From Bacillus cereus (lineage in GTDB: Bacteria; Bacillota; Bacilli; Bacillales; Bacillaceae_G): 64,000 nt of DNA. The notes below the pieces were generated by a model. The model saw only the letters and a list, made by a program, of their open reading frames with translations, was not told the DNA's origin and ran no database searches. A program made the translations under genes and the position numbers. Every line of letters starts with the position of its first letter. The stretch's first letter is position 1. The stretch covers positions 2,791,001-2,855,000 of the forward strand of contig NZ_CP089518.1 in NCBI RefSeq assembly GCF_025917685.1, written 5' to 3'. Below are positions 38,021 through 48,200 of the stretch, piece after piece.

Positions 38021-38054
38021 ACCTAGGTGGGGCCTAGGTGGTGTTTTCTTTTTA
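38021..38054 (+). terminator. Attenuator-like hairpin in the mqo leader
   Basis: ACCTAGG pairs with CCTAGGT around a short G-rich loop, followed by TTTTCTTTTT, about 60 bases before the mqo start and 45 bases after a TATAAT box. It has the form of an intrinsic terminator placed between promoter and gene. No alternative antiterminator is obvious. Confidence 0.5.
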
Positions 38055-38113
38055 CGGCTTAGATATAAAAACACCTACTCTTTTTTGCCAATATAGGGGA
38101 TGGAGAGATTATC

Positions 38114-39616
38114 ATGAGCAACATGCAGCAAAAAACAGACGTTATCTTAATTGGCGCTGGAATTATGAGCGCAACGTTAGGATCATTACTTAAAGAATTG
38201 GCACCTGAATGGGAAATTAAAGTATTTGAAAAACTCACAAATGCCGGAGAAGAAAGTTCTAACGAATGGAATAATGCTGGTACAGGACATTCTGCGCTAT
38301 GTGAGCTTAACTATACATCCGAAAAATCTGACGGGTCTATAGATATTGGTAAAGCTGTAAAAGTAAATGAGCAATTTCAACTTTCAAGACAATTTTGGGC
38401 GTATCTTGTTAAGAAAAACTTAATTCGTAATCCACAAGATTTTATTATGCCACTACCTCATATGAGTTTGGTGCAAGGAGAAAAAAATGTCGAGTTTCTA
38501 AAAAATCGTTTTGAAGCGCTTTCAAAAAACCCTCTATTCCAAGGAATGGAATTTTCTGATGCTCCTGATACATTAAAAAAATGGCTTCCACTTATTATGG
38601 AAGGTCGTAACTCTAATGAACTGATGGCTGCAACGAAAATTGATTCTGGAACAGATGTTAACTTCGGTGCGTTAACACGCATGTTGTTTGATTACTTAAA
38701 AACTAAAAATGTCGAGCTAAACTACAAACATAGTGTCGAAAATATTAAACGTACGAAGAACGGTTTGTGGGAAGTGAAAGTACATGATATGAATAGTGGT
38801 AAAATCGAACACCATACTGCAAAATTCGTCTTTATCGGCGGCGGTGGCGGTAGTCTACCTCTACTTCAGAAAACTGGTATTCCTGAATCAAAACATATTG
38901 GAGGATTCCCAGTAAGTGGACTATTTATGGTATGTAAAAACCAAAAAGTTGTAGAGCAGCACCATGCAAAAGTATACGGAAAAGCTAAAGTTGGTGCTCC
39001 ACCAATGTCTGTACCTCACCTTGATACGAGATATATAGACAATAAAAAAGCTTTACTGTTTGGACCGTTCGCTGGATTCTCGCCTAAATTCTTAAAAACT
39101 GGTTCAAATCTTGACCTAATCGGTTCTGTAAAACCAAATAACGTCTTAACGATGTTAGCAGCTGGTGTAAAAGAAATGGGATTAACAAAATACTTAATCC
39201 AACAAGTTATGCTATCACATGAAAAGCGTATGGAAGAATTACGTGAGTTTATTCCGAACGCGAAAAGTGAAGATTGGGATATTGTAGTTGCTGGTCAACG
39301 TGTGCAAGTAATAAAAGATACTGATGCAGGTGGTAAAGGAACACTGCAATTTGGTACAGAAGTTGTTAGTGCCTCTGACGGATCAATCGCTGCGTTACTT
39401 GGCGCTTCTCCAGGTGCTTCTACTGCTGTTCACGTTATGCTTGAAGTATTAGAAAAATGCTTCCCAGGCCGCATGGTAGAATGGGAAGAAAAAATAAAAG
39501 AAATGATTCCTTCTTATGGCATTTCGCTAACTGAAAATCCAAGGTTGTTCCAAGATCTTCACGCTTCAACAGGACGCACACTTGGGTTAAATGAAAAAGA
39601 AGCTGTTCACAATTAA
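38114..39616 (+). CDS. mqo: Malate:quinone oxidoreductase
   Basis: FAD-dependent membrane-peripheral enzyme oxidising malate to oxaloacetate and passing electrons to quinone. The 500-residue length fits. Seen: FAD dinucleotide loop [15 protein letters not shown] (about residues 9-23), [23 protein letters not shown] (about 47-69), [32 protein letters not shown] (about 240-271) and the C-terminal [17 protein letters not shown] (about 433-449). ATG 38114 is preceded by GGATGGAGAG. A perfect terminator follows. The upstream hairpin at 38021-38054 may regulate it. Confidence 0.96.
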   Translation: MSNMQQKTDVILIGAGIMSATLGSLLKELAPEWEIKVFEKLTNAGEESSNEWNNAGTGHSALCELNYTSEKSDGSIDIGKAVKVNEQFQLSRQFWAYLVKKNLIRNPQDFIMPLPHMSLVQGEKNVEFLKNRFEALSKNPLFQGMEFSDAPDTLKKWLPLIMEGRNSNELMAATKIDSGTDVNFGALTRMLFDYLKTKNVELNYKHSVENIKRTKNGLWEVKVHDMNSGKIEHHTAKFVFIGGGGGSLPLLQKTGIPESKHIGGFPVSGLFMVCKNQKVVEQHHAKVYGKAKVGAPPMSVPHLDTRYIDNKKALLFGPFAGFSPKFLKTGSNLDLIGSVKPNNVLTMLAAGVKEMGLTKYLIQQVMLSHEKRMEELREFIPNAKSEDWDIVVAGQRVQVIKDTDAGGKGTLQFGTEVVSASDGSIAALLGASPGASTAVHVMLEVLEKCFPGRMVEWEEKIKEMIPSYGISLTENPRLFQDLHASTGRTLGLNEKEAVHN

Positions 39617-39641
39617 CTGATAGATTAAAAAACGACATAAT

Positions 39642-39670
39642 AAAAACGTCCGATATATTCGGACGTTTTT
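39642..39670. terminator. Bidirectional terminator between mqo and lsrB
   Basis: AAAAACGTCCGA pairs with TCGGACGTTTTT around a 5-base loop. It serves mqo on the plus strand and, 9 bases after its stop codon, lsrB on the minus strand. Confidence 0.88.
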
Positions 39671-39678
39671 ATTTTCTA

Positions 39679-40722
39679 CTAGAAATTATACTTATCAATA
39701 TTATCCTTTGTAAATACAACTCGTTCAGGTAATACGATAATACCATTTCCTTCTGCCTCGTAGTCATACCCTTGAATAGAGTTTGGTTCTACTTTCACTT
39801 TTCCGATTCCTTTTACTTCAAAGCTATCCCCTACTTTTAACTTCTTCCCTTTTACAACAATTTCATTTGCGACATACGTTGCGAGTGCACCTTGCTGTTT
39901 AACATCCCATAAACCAAATTGCTCTACTGTTCCTCGTTTTACATAATCACGCATAACGTTCGGCGTTGAAAACCCAGTTACGACTACATTTTTATCCATT
40001 TTCAAATTTTCAGCAGCTTGCGCCATCGCTGGAAGTGCCGTTGCATCTGGACATATTACTGCGTTAATATCCGGATACGTTTTTAAAATACTCTCCCCTA
40101 CTGATAAAGATTTTTGTGCATTATTTTCACCATATTGCGTCGTTACAATTTCCCAGTTCGGGTATTTCTCTTTTATAATCTCTTTCGCCCTCGTTACCCA
40201 TTGGTTTTGATCTGTTACAGTTGGGCTTGAATAAAAGAACGCGACCTTCCCTTTATCTCCAATTTGCTTAGATGTCATTTCTATTAATAAATTTGCAAGT
40301 TGATCTGGTGTACCTTGGCTAATATAAAACGAACGGTCTTTCGGATTCACATCAGAATCCCACGTTAATACAGTCATCCCCTTTTTCTTTGCACGTTGCA
40401 GTGATTGCGAGAGACCATCAACTGACGTAGATGAAACCATAATTGCATCGTAGTTTTGATTAATAAAATTGTTTATATATTTTACTTGCCCTGATACACT
40501 CGCCTCAGATGGTCCATCATACTTCACTTGTACACCTAACTTATCCCCCATCTCTTTTGCACCTTCACCGCCTGATGTGAAGAAGCCCACTCCTGTTAAT
40601 TTCGGAATGAACGCAAATTTCACATCGTCTGCTTTTTTCTTATCTGCCGTTTGGCTAGAGCAAGCGATTAAACCGATTAAACAAATACACATAATAATAA
40701 CAATCCCTAGTTTTCTCATCAT
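39679..40722 (-). CDS. lsrB: AI-2 ABC transporter substrate-binding lipoprotein
   Basis: Periplasmic-binding-type receptor for autoinducer 2, anchored outside the membrane. The 347 residues begin with a lipoprotein signal and lipobox LIAC (Cys21). The body is a two-lobed sugar-binding (Peripla_BP_4) fold: [59 protein letters not shown] and [24 protein letters not shown]. These agree with LsrB, including Asp and Gln/Lys residues of the AI-2 pocket. Its start overlaps the lsrD stop (ATGATG); the second ATG, 40719, is an alternative start. Last gene of lsrACDB. Confidence 0.93.
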   Translation of the reverse strand: MMRKLGIVIIMCICLIGLIACSSQTADKKKADDVKFAFIPKLTGVGFFTSGGEGAKEMGDKLGVQVKYDGPSEASVSGQVKYINNFINQNYDAIMVSSTSVDGLSQSLQRAKKKGMTVLTWDSDVNPKDRSFYISQGTPDQLANLLIEMTSKQIGDKGKVAFFYSSPTVTDQNQWVTRAKEIIKEKYPNWEIVTTQYGENNAQKSLSVGESILKTYPDINAVICPDATALPAMAQAAENLKMDKNVVVTGFSTPNVMRDYVKRGTVEQFGLWDVKQQGALATYVANEIVVKGKKLKVGDSFEVKGIGKVKVEPNSIQGYDYEAEGNGIIVLPERVVFTKDNIDKYNF

Positions 40723-41717
40723 GACATTTCCCCCTTATGCAAATTCCGTCTTTTCCCCGCTAAGAATTGATGTAATTTGAAATGTCTCATAATAACTGAA
40801 AGAATAAGGATAATACCAATTACTACATTGGATTGTTCATTCGTTAAGCCAGTCATTTGCAAACCGTACTGCATAAGTCCTATAAAAATACTCGCTAGTA
40901 CTGTCCCAATAATACTCCCTTTTCCGCCCGTAATAAGTGTTCCCCCTAAAACAACTGCCGTAATAACTGGCAAAATCGTTTCACTCCCAATATCAGCACG
41001 AGCAGAACCGAAATACGCTGTTAAGAAAGCTCCTCCTAATCCACCTCCTAACCCAGAAAGTACATATGCAATAATCACTACTTTCTTCGTTCGAATCCCG
41101 GAGTATTTCGCCGTACTTTCATTTGCACCAGTTAGTTTTGCGTGACGACCGTATGTTGTATGGTGAAACAATATCGTAAATACTATCGTTAAAATGACAA
41201 GGAGCCATAATAAATTAGGTATACCGATAAAACTACCATTTGCCAGTTGCACATACGAATCTGGTAAACCACTAATTCCTTCATAGCCCGCTGCCCCCGA
41301 ACCACCTGAAATAACAAGGGCGATTCCTGCATATAAAAACATCGTTCCAAGTGTAACTACAAGAGGTTCTACATCTGTCATTTTTATAATAAGTCCATTT
41401 AATCCGCCGGCTATACAACTTACTACAAGCGCAATGATAACTGCCAACAGTATTGGCATGCCATTCATCCAAAGTACGCCGATAAGAATCGAAGTAAGCC
41501 CCATAATAGATCCTACTGATACATCAATTCCACCAGTTACAATGACAAATGTCATCGGAATAGCCGCAATTGAAATAATGAGGAAATCGTTCATACTAAA
41601 AAGGAGGTTACTAATGTTTAAGAAATCACTATTTATGAAACTAAAGAAAATGAATTCTACGAGAAGCAATAAGAGAAGAACCCCTTCCCATCTATACAAA
41701 CTACGTATTACCCTCAT
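40719..41717 (-). CDS. lsrD: AI-2 ABC transporter permease LsrD
   Basis: Membrane permease of the AI-2 importer, 332 residues with eight to ten hydrophobic helices. It carries the ribose/AI-2 permease signature [18 protein letters not shown] (about residues 56-73) and, near 207-215, the EAA-like cytoplasmic loop [15 protein letters not shown] 41717 overlaps the lsrC stop as ATGA and follows AAGGAAGGTGA, so translation is coupled. It pairs with LsrC to form the pore. Confidence 0.93.
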   Translation of the reverse strand: MRVIRSLYRWEGVLLLLLLVEFIFFSFINSDFLNISNLLFSMNDFLIISIAAIPMTFVIVTGGIDVSVGSIMGLTSILIGVLWMNGMPILLAVIIALVVSCIAGGLNGLIIKMTDVEPLVVTLGTMFLYAGIALVISGGSGAAGYEGISGLPDSYVQLANGSFIGIPNLLWLLVILTIVFTILFHHTTYGRHAKLTGANESTAKYSGIRTKKVVIIAYVLSGLGGGLGGAFLTAYFGSARADIGSETILPVITAVVLGGTLITGGKGSIIGTVLASIFIGLMQYGLQMTGLTNEQSNVVIGIILILSVIMRHFKLHQFLAGKRRNLHKGEMS

Positions 41718-42682
41718 AGATTCACCTTCCTTTCTTCTAATTGCCGGAGTTTCTTCCATTTTTTTAAGACACTATCTAATATAATGATGAGTAAAAGTAA
41801 AAATCCTGAAATTGCACTATTCCAAAATGCAGGTATTTTTAAAAAGACGAGTGAACTGCTTATCACTTCTAAAAAGAATGCACCTAATGCCGCTCCAAAT
41901 ATAGAACCTGTTCCTCCTTTTAAATGAATACCACCTAAAACAGCAGCGGCGATCACTTGCAATTCTATCCCTGTACCTGTTTGATTTGGAACGAACCCAA
42001 TGTTCATTACGAATATGCATCCAGCGAGCCCAGCGCTTATGCCTGATATGATAAACGCGTATATTTTCACTTTATCTACATGTATTCCAATAAGCCTTGC
42101 ACCATCTTCATTATCACCTACCGCATAAAAATATCTTCCAATTTGTACTTTCATTAAAAAGAAATATAGTAGTAGCAATATGATAAGAACGGTCCATACG
42201 GTTACCGGAATACCGAGCATCATAATAGAAGAAATTTGTTTATACTCATTCGGAATATCTTCAATCCACTTTCCGCCCGTAAATATTAACATTGCACCTC
42301 TAATAATCCCAAGCATTCCTAATGTCATAATGATAGCTGGCACCCGAAATTTCGTAACGCCAATTCCGTTTACCATACCAATAAGAGCACCAAGTATAAT
42401 TGCTGCAAATATTGAAATAAAGGCACTGTGTCCATCTGTTAACAACATCCCGCAAACCGCAGCGCTTAAGCCCATAATAGATCCTACTGATACATCTATA
42501 TTTTTCGTAAATAATACGAAAGATTGACCAATTGCCAAAACAACTAAAATAACGCTTGATTTCAGCATTAAAGATAATGAGCTAAACTGAATAAAACTAG
42601 GATTCATTATTCCAACGAAGGCTATATAAAGAATTAATAAAATAATAATAGACGTCTCATGCATTTTAAATACACGTTTCAC
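41714..42682 (-). CDS. lsrC: AI-2 ABC transporter permease LsrC
   Basis: The other permease subunit, 322 residues, with about nine helices. The signature [20 protein letters not shown] lies at about residues 57-76 and the coupling loop VGDNEDGARLIGIHVDKVK at about 191-209. The start is GTG 42682, overlapping the lsrA stop as GTGA. LsrC and LsrD share the [11 protein letters not shown] motif, as expected for paralogous half-channels. Confidence 0.93.
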   Translation of the reverse strand: MKRVFKMHETSIIILLILYIAFVGIMNPSFIQFSSLSLMLKSSVILVVLAIGQSFVLFTKNIDVSVGSIMGLSAAVCGMLLTDGHSAFISIFAAIILGALIGMVNGIGVTKFRVPAIIMTLGMLGIIRGAMLIFTGGKWIEDIPNEYKQISSIMMLGIPVTVWTVLIILLLLYFFLMKVQIGRYFYAVGDNEDGARLIGIHVDKVKIYAFIISGISAGLAGCIFVMNIGFVPNQTGTGIELQVIAAAVLGGIHLKGGTGSIFGAALGAFFLEVISSSLVFLKIPAFWNSAISGFLLLLIIILDSVLKKWKKLRQLEERKVNL

Positions 42683-44172
42683 TCCGTTACACCTCCCTTT
42701 CCTCCGTACGCAAGGCGTGTAACTTCATTAATACAAATTTCCTTCTTCTCTAAATGAGCGACGAATTCTCCGTTTCTCATCACATATACCCGATTCGCTA
42801 ATTGAACAATCTCTTCTACATCTGAAGAAATTAATATGATCGCAAGTCCCTCTCTCTTCAAACTTCGTATCGTTTCGTATACTTCTAGTCTTGCTTTCGC
42901 ATCAATACCGCGGGTCGGTTCATCAAGAATAATCACTTTCGGATTACACGCAAGATATTTCGCTAGCACGACCTTCTGTTGGTTCCCACCTGATAAAGAG
43001 GTCATCTCTTCATTCATATGCGGGACAACAATTCGAAACTGTCTTATATACAGTTCTGATAAAGCGCTTTCTTTTTTGTTATTTAAAAAGAAGCTACTCA
43101 TACCGTTTAAAGATGCAGATGTTATATTTTCCTTAACAGACGCAATTGAAAATATGCCATTCCCTGCGCGGTCCTCCGGCACATACACCATCCCTTCTTT
43201 TATTCTCTTATGTACCGAATACTTCGTAATGGATTTCCCCTCTAATAAGACGGAACCTGATTTCAAAGGTATTAATCCAAATATTGATTCAGCTAATTCC
43301 GTCCTACCTGATCCGACGATACCTGCAATCCCAATAACTTCTCCAGCATGTACAGTTAGTGATACATTTTGAAACACGTAACTAGACGCATTCGTGACAT
43401 CTAATATTATTTCCGAAGGCTCTATTTCTTCATGCACGATTTCTTTCTTCTCCTCAAGTCTAGAACCTTTCGGCAATAACCCCTCCATTAGCAAGTCATA
43501 TGTATAACTCGAAACATTCCCCTGACTAACAATCATACCATCACGCAAAATCGCTACTTTATTTGCAATTTCAAAGATTTCTGGAAAACGATGTGTAATG
43601 TATATCATGCCAATTCCTTTTTCTCTTAAGCTTTTTATCAACACAAAAAGACTCTTAATTTCGTGAGTTGTTAATGTCGATGTTGGCTCATCTAAAATAA
43701 GAATCTTAGCTTCCCTTATTAACCCTTTCAATATTTCTACCAATTGTTGCTGGGCAATAGATAACGATAACCCTAGATCATGAAGTTGAATGTTCCACCC
43801 TAATTCTTCTAGCAACTTATTAATTTTATTTCGCAGTTTTTTCTTGTTCGCTTTCATTCCGATACAAATGTTCTCTTCAATTGTCATATGAGGAAAAATG
43901 AGCGGCTCTTGAGGAATTAAATAAATACCACGCTGATGTGCTTCTGCTGTGTTTGAAAACTTTTGTACTTGCCCTTTCACAAACATATTACCAGAATCGT
44001 ATGAATACAAACCTGTTAATATTTTCATTAACGTTGATTTCCCGGCACCATTCCCTCCAACTAAAGCGTATATATCTCCGCGCTCTAATTGTAAATTGAC
44101 TTCTTTTAATACGAGTTGATTTGAAAAAGATTTACTCATTTTTGTAACTTGTAATAAGGGCACGTTCTCCAC
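42679..44172 (-). CDS. lsrA: AI-2 ABC transporter ATPase LsrA
   Basis: A 497-residue double ATPase of the ribose/AI-2 importer class. Domain 1 has Walker A GGNGAGKSTLMK (about residues 38-49), a weak signature SIAQQQLVEIL and Walker B ILILDEPTSTLT (about 157-168). Domain 2 has the degenerate Walker A GIVGSGRTELAE usual for this class (about 285-296), signature LSGGNQQKVVLAK and Walker B VIILDEPTRGID. The start is GTG 44172, 8 bases after AGGTG. First gene of the transport operon, divergent from lsrR across the repeat element. Confidence 0.93.
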   Translation of the reverse strand: MENVPLLQVTKMSKSFSNQLVLKEVNLQLERGDIYALVGGNGAGKSTLMKILTGLYSYDSGNMFVKGQVQKFSNTAEAHQRGIYLIPQEPLIFPHMTIEENICIGMKANKKKLRNKINKLLEELGWNIQLHDLGLSLSIAQQQLVEILKGLIREAKILILDEPTSTLTTHEIKSLFVLIKSLREKGIGMIYITHRFPEIFEIANKVAILRDGMIVSQGNVSSYTYDLLMEGLLPKGSRLEEKKEIVHEEIEPSEIILDVTNASSYVFQNVSLTVHAGEVIGIAGIVGSGRTELAESIFGLIPLKSGSVLLEGKSITKYSVHKRIKEGMVYVPEDRAGNGIFSIASVKENITSASLNGMSSFFLNNKKESALSELYIRQFRIVVPHMNEEMTSLSGGNQQKVVLAKYLACNPKVIILDEPTRGIDAKARLEVYETIRSLKREGLAIILISSDVEEIVQLANRVYVMRNGEFVAHLEKKEICINEVTRLAYGGKGGVTE

Positions 44173-44187
44173 ATGATGTCACCTACC

Positions 44188-44347
44188 TTTATCCCGCATT
44201 AACTGGCAGTAAAACTCCCACCTAAAAATTCGGCTTGGGCAAAGAAGTTAGGTATGAGATAAACTGCCAGTAAATGCCCGATTGGTGAAGACTAATAATC
44301 AGTGGGGGATGAACAAAACCCCCACTGATTATTAGTCTTCACTTTAT
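44188..44347. mobile_element. bcr1-type repeat element, full length, with TTTAT duplication
   Basis: A 150-bp element (44193-44342) flanked on both sides by TTTAT (44188-44192 and 44343-44347). Element plus one TTTAT is 155 bp, the size and target duplication reported for bcr1, a group-specific mobile repeat of B. cereus. Inside, GTGAAGACTAATAATCAGTG and following Gs pair perfectly with their complement (24-bp stem, 10-base loop, 44285-44342). A second inverted pair is ACTGGCAGTAAA...AACTGCCAGT. It has no reading frame. It lies between the divergent lsrA and lsrR starts. Confidence 0.82.
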
Positions 44348-44524
44348 CCATAACATTTTTTGAGAAAATGATTTTTTGTTCTACTTGTTTTGTAGCATTG
44401 TATATTCCTTTTTTCGTATCTAGAACACTTTTTTCACCGGACTATTTATCGCTTCAACTGGAATAATCAAAATAACGAACACATATGTTTAAGCAGTGGT
44501 CAATTGTTGAAAGGGATGAAGAGT

Positions 44525-45457
44525 ATGTCACAGCTCAACTTTGAAGACAATTTGTTAACAAAAGTAGCTTGGTACTATTATAAAGATCAATTAACCCAGC
44601 AAGAAATTGCTTCACTTCTTCACATTTCAAGAAATAAAGTCGTTCGGTTGTTAGATAAAGCACGCACGGAAGGCGTAGTTACATTCCACGTTAAAGGTTC
44701 TGGCTTACACTGTTTAAGTATTGAACGTGACCTAATAAAAAAATTCCATCTAAAAGATGCTTTCGTTATTCCAACGCCAACAGAAGATTATGCATATTCA
44801 CTCGGAAAAGCTGCCGCACAATATTTAGAAACTCAATTGCAACAGGGGGATTTACTTGGGATTGGCTGGGGAGAGACGATAAGCAAAATGTTAGAAAATA
44901 TTCATTTTGATAGCTCTATGAATCTCTCAATCGTTACTCTTACAGGAGGCGTAAATCACTATATTCCAAGAATTCAAAGCTATTTAAACTACATGCAAGG
45001 CGACCTTCATATTATTCCTACCCCTTTTCTTACATCTACAAACGAAATGACGCAAATTATTCTATCAGAACCGAGCGTGAAAGATATGCTTCACGTCGCT
45101 TCACTCGCTCATACAGCAGTAGTTGGCATTGGAAGCTTATCTCAAGATGCCACTATTGTGAAAGAAGAAAAATTAACGCTACATGAAATGACATATATAC
45201 GTAGTCAGGACGGGGCCGGAGATATTTTAGGCCAATTTTACAATACTGCCGGAAAACAATTAGAACTTCCTCATCATAATCGTCTTATTGGCACACCACT
45301 CTCTGTTCTTAAAAATATGAAGCATGTCGTTGGTGTAGCTGGCGGTATAGAAAAGATAGATGCAATATACGGCGCCTTAAAAGGAAAATTCATTCATACA
45401 TTAATTACCGATGAAGAAACTGCCCTCTCCTTATTAAGAAAGGAAGGTGAATCTTAA
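44525..45457 (+). CDS. lsrR: LsrR-type transcriptional regulator (DeoR/SorC family)
   Basis: A 310-residue regulator. The N-terminal helix-turn-helix is QEIASLLHISRNKVVRLLDKARTEGVV (about residues 24-50). The C-terminal SorC sugar-phosphate-binding domain shows LGIGWGETISKML (about 112-124) and GVAGGIEKIDAIYGALKG (about 277-294). In enteric bacteria LsrR represses lsr until phospho-AI-2 binds. ATG 44525 is chosen for its spacing to AAAGGGATG; TTG 44504 and ATG 44516 are in frame upstream. It is divergent from lsrACDB and overlaps lsrK by one base. Confidence 0.92.
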   Translation: MSQLNFEDNLLTKVAWYYYKDQLTQQEIASLLHISRNKVVRLLDKARTEGVVTFHVKGSGLHCLSIERDLIKKFHLKDAFVIPTPTEDYAYSLGKAAAQYLETQLQQGDLLGIGWGETISKMLENIHFDSSMNLSIVTLTGGVNHYIPRIQSYLNYMQGDLHIIPTPFLTSTNEMTQIILSEPSVKDMLHVASLAHTAVVGIGSLSQDATIVKEEKLTLHEMTYIRSQDGAGDILGQFYNTAGKQLELPHHNRLIGTPLSVLKNMKHVVGVAGGIEKIDAIYGALKGKFIHTLITDEETALSLLRKEGES

Positions 45458-47019
45458 TGTCTACTCTATTAGCTTACGATGCTGGTACAGGGAGCATTCG
45501 AGCAGTTCTTTTTGATTTAAACGGTAATCAACTTGCTGTTAGTCAAAAAGAATGGATTCATAAGTCAGATAGTCGTTACCCTGGTTCTATGAATTTTGAT
45601 GTGAAAGAAAACTGGAAACTCGTTCAAGAGTGTACGAAAGATGTTCTGCAAAAAAGTAATACATCCCCCTCTTCTATTAAAGGTATTAGTGCAACGAGTA
45701 TGCGTGAGGGCTTTGTTTTATACGATAAAAACGGGCAAGAAATATGGGCTTGTGCAAATGTTGATGGACGCGCATCAGCGGAAGTTAGTGAATTAAAACA
45801 AATTCGTTCCGAAATTGAAGTGGATTTATATAAAAAATCCGGTCAAACTTTTTCATTAGGTGCTTTACCTCGCTTGCTTTGGATAAAAAAGCATGAGCCA
45901 GATGTATACAGAAACATTCACTCCTTTACGATGTTAAACGATTGGATTTTATATAAATTGTGCGGTAATTTACAAATCGATCCTTCAAACGGATGCACAT
46001 CAGGTATATTCGATTTACAAAATAGAATGTGGGATAACTCGGTTGCTGAGCAATGCGGTCTTGCTCTAGCCTTTGCTCCAAAAGTAAATGAAGCTGGTAC
46101 AGTTATCGGGAATATCACAAAACGCAGTGCTGAATTAACAGGATTACATGAAGGAATTCCTGTCGTTGCTGGCGGTGGTGATGCTCAAATGGCTTCACTC
46201 GGAACTGGAGTCGTTAAGCCAAATCAAACATTAATATGCGGAGGTAGCTTTTGGCAGCAAGAAGTAAATATAACAAAACCAGAAACTGATCCAAATGCGG
46301 CACTTCGCGTAAATTGCCATGTCGTTCCTAACCTTTGGCAATATGAAACGATCGCCTTTTTTCCAGGTCTCGTTATGCGCTGGTTTCGAGATGCTTTTTG
46401 CCAAGAAGAAAAGAAACTTGCTGAAAAACTCGGTATAGATGCTTATGAATTATTAGAAGAACAAGCTTACGAAGTACCTGTAGGCTCACATGGGATTATC
46501 CCCACTTTTTCAAACGTCATGAACTACATTTCTTGGCGGCATGCCGCACCTTCTTTTTTAAATTTAAGCTTAGATGCTGACAAATGCGGTAAGAAAGAAA
46601 TGTTCCGGTCGATTGAAGAGAATGCCGCCTTCGTTACACTTGGCAATTTAAAACTAATTGAAAATCTCACAGGTACGTTCCCTTCCGAAGTCGTTTTTGC
46701 TGGCGGTGCTGCTAAAGGAAAACTATGGCCACAAATTCTTTCAGACGTACTCGGAATTCCTGTGAAAGTACCAGTTGTGAAAGAAGCAGCAGCTTTAGGA
46801 ACTGCAATTACTGCTGGGATTGGTGCTGGCATATATTCATCTATGGCAGAGACTGCCGAACAGTTTGTACAGTGGGAAAAAACATTTGAGCCAGTCACTG
46901 AAAATCATGAACTATATAAGGAATTCTATGAAACATGGAAAACTGTGTATAACAGTCAGCTCGCTTTAGCCGATAAAGGGCTCACCTCACATATGTGGAT
47001 TGCACCCGGTGCTCTGTAA
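45457..47019 (+). CDS. lsrK: AI-2 kinase
   Basis: FGGY-family sugar kinase of 520 residues that phosphorylates imported AI-2 so that it is trapped and can bind LsrR. Seen: the N-terminal phosphate loop LLAYDAGTGSIRAVLFD (about residues 4-20), a catalytic-Asp region NGCTSGIFDL near 176-186, VAGGGDAQMASLGTGVV (about 226-242) and VVFAGGAAKGKLWPQILSDVLG (about 411-432), the adenosine motif. TAATG overlap with lsrR couples translation. Confidence 0.94.
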   Translation: MSTLLAYDAGTGSIRAVLFDLNGNQLAVSQKEWIHKSDSRYPGSMNFDVKENWKLVQECTKDVLQKSNTSPSSIKGISATSMREGFVLYDKNGQEIWACANVDGRASAEVSELKQIRSEIEVDLYKKSGQTFSLGALPRLLWIKKHEPDVYRNIHSFTMLNDWILYKLCGNLQIDPSNGCTSGIFDLQNRMWDNSVAEQCGLALAFAPKVNEAGTVIGNITKRSAELTGLHEGIPVVAGGGDAQMASLGTGVVKPNQTLICGGSFWQQEVNITKPETDPNAALRVNCHVVPNLWQYETIAFFPGLVMRWFRDAFCQEEKKLAEKLGIDAYELLEEQAYEVPVGSHGIIPTFSNVMNYISWRHAAPSFLNLSLDADKCGKKEMFRSIEENAAFVTLGNLKLIENLTGTFPSEVVFAGGAAKGKLWPQILSDVLGIPVKVPVVKEAAALGTAITAGIGAGIYSSMAETAEQFVQWEKTFEPVTENHELYKEFYETWKTVYNSQLALADKGLTSHMWIAPGAL

Positions 47020-47044
47020 CACATTACATAAAGGAGTGAAATGT

Positions 47045-47407
47045 ATGTTAAAAGCGAATGAAAATGACTTCTCCTATCGCTTCGGTGATAACGGCCCGAA
47101 ATATTTAATACAAGGTCCGAATATTGATCTTGGGCTTGTCGTTATTCAGCCTGGGCAAGAGTTTCAAAATCATTATCATACAACGTGCGAAGAAGTCTTC
47201 TATGCGTTAGAAGGCGAAATAGATTTCTATGTAAATAACGAAAGAGTTCCAATCAAACAAGGTGATGTCTTGCAAGTTCGCCCTCATGAATCTCACTATC
47301 TTATTAACCATTCTGACAAACCTTTTAAAGCTGTTTTTATAAAATCACCACATTTACCCAATAAAGATACAGTACAAACTGAAAATCCAACATTAACGAA
47401 GGAGTGA
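47045..47407 (+). CDS. Cupin-domain protein in the lsr operon
   Basis: A 120-residue single-domain cupin. Cupin motif 1 is PGQEFQNHYHTTCEEVFYALEGEI (His about 44 and 46, Glu about 50), and motif 2 is QVRPHESHYLINHSD (His about 84 and 87). It sits between lsrK and lsrF, exactly where enteric operons would have processing genes; no LsrG-type (ABM-fold) gene is present. A role in handling phospho-AI-2, such as isomerisation, is plausible but unproven. ATG 47045 follows AAAGGAGTG. Confidence 0.88.
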   Translation: MLKANENDFSYRFGDNGPKYLIQGPNIDLGLVVIQPGQEFQNHYHTTCEEVFYALEGEIDFYVNNERVPIKQGDVLQVRPHESHYLINHSDKPFKAVFIKSPHLPNKDTVQTENPTLTKE

Positions 47408-47413
47408 TTCCTA

Positions 47414-48196
47414 ATGACTTGGGGATTTAAAAATCGATTAAACACAATTTTACCTGATGGCAGAGCAGTTATGTTAGCGATAGATCACGGCTACTTTTTA
47501 GGACCAATTCATGGACTAGAACAACCGTTAGAAACAGTTAAAAACTTGCTTCCTTATACAGACTCCCTCTTTTTAACACGAGGTGTACTCAGCTCCTGTA
47601 TACCTGAAAACTGCAACACACCGATGGTTATGCGTGTATCAGGCGGGGCAACCGTTGTCGGTAAAGATTTAGCTAATGAAACAATTGTTACACCTGTGAA
47701 AGAAGCAGTAAAACAAAACGCAATTGGCGTCGGAGTTTCTGTCTTTGTAGGATCAGACTATGAAACACAAACCGTTTCAAATCTCGCAAATGTAGTATCT
47801 GAGGCTCATGATTACGGCCTGCCAGTACTCGGTATTACCGCCGTTGCGAAAGAACTACAAAAACGTGAAGCTCGCTTTCTAGCACTCGCCTCCCGCGTAT
47901 GTGTTGAAATGGGAGCTGACATTATTAAAACGTACTACTGCAAAGGATTCGAAAAAATAACGAGCACATGCCCTGCCCCAGTCGTCATCGCCGGCGGACC
48001 GAAACTAGATTCAATCGAAGACGCATTAAACATTACGTATAATGCACTGCAAGAAGGCGCAATTGGCGTAGATATGGGCCGAAACATATGGCAATCTGAA
48101 CACCCAGCTGCGATGATACAAGCGATACATGGTATTGTGAAAAACGGGTTGAGTGTGAAAGAGGCCTTGGAATTGTATAATGATGTGAAAAATTAA
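47414..48196 (+). CDS. lsrF: AI-2 thiolase/aldolase LsrF
   Basis: A 260-residue class I aldolase-fold enzyme of the DhnA/LsrF group. In enteric bacteria LsrF transfers the acetyl group from the phospho-AI-2 product to CoA, ending the signal. Motifs: MLAIDHGYFLGPIHGLEQP (about residues 20-38), GVGVSVFVGSDYE (about 104-116), GADIIKTYYC (about 171-180, with the catalytic-type Lys) and VVIAGGPKLDS (about 191-201). It follows the cupin gene by 6 bases and ends at a terminator. Confidence 0.93.
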   Translation: MTWGFKNRLNTILPDGRAVMLAIDHGYFLGPIHGLEQPLETVKNLLPYTDSLFLTRGVLSSCIPENCNTPMVMRVSGGATVVGKDLANETIVTPVKEAVKQNAIGVGVSVFVGSDYETQTVSNLANVVSEAHDYGLPVLGITAVAKELQKREARFLALASRVCVEMGADIIKTYYCKGFEKITSTCPAPVVIAGGPKLDSIEDALNITYNALQEGAIGVDMGRNIWQSEHPAAMIQAIHGIVKNGLSVKEALELYNDVKN

Positions 48197-48200
48197 AATA

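Noticed and set aside
42836..43372. A 178-codon plus-strand frame opposite lsrA
   Set aside because: Shadow of lsrA, which has full ATPase motifs in its own frame.
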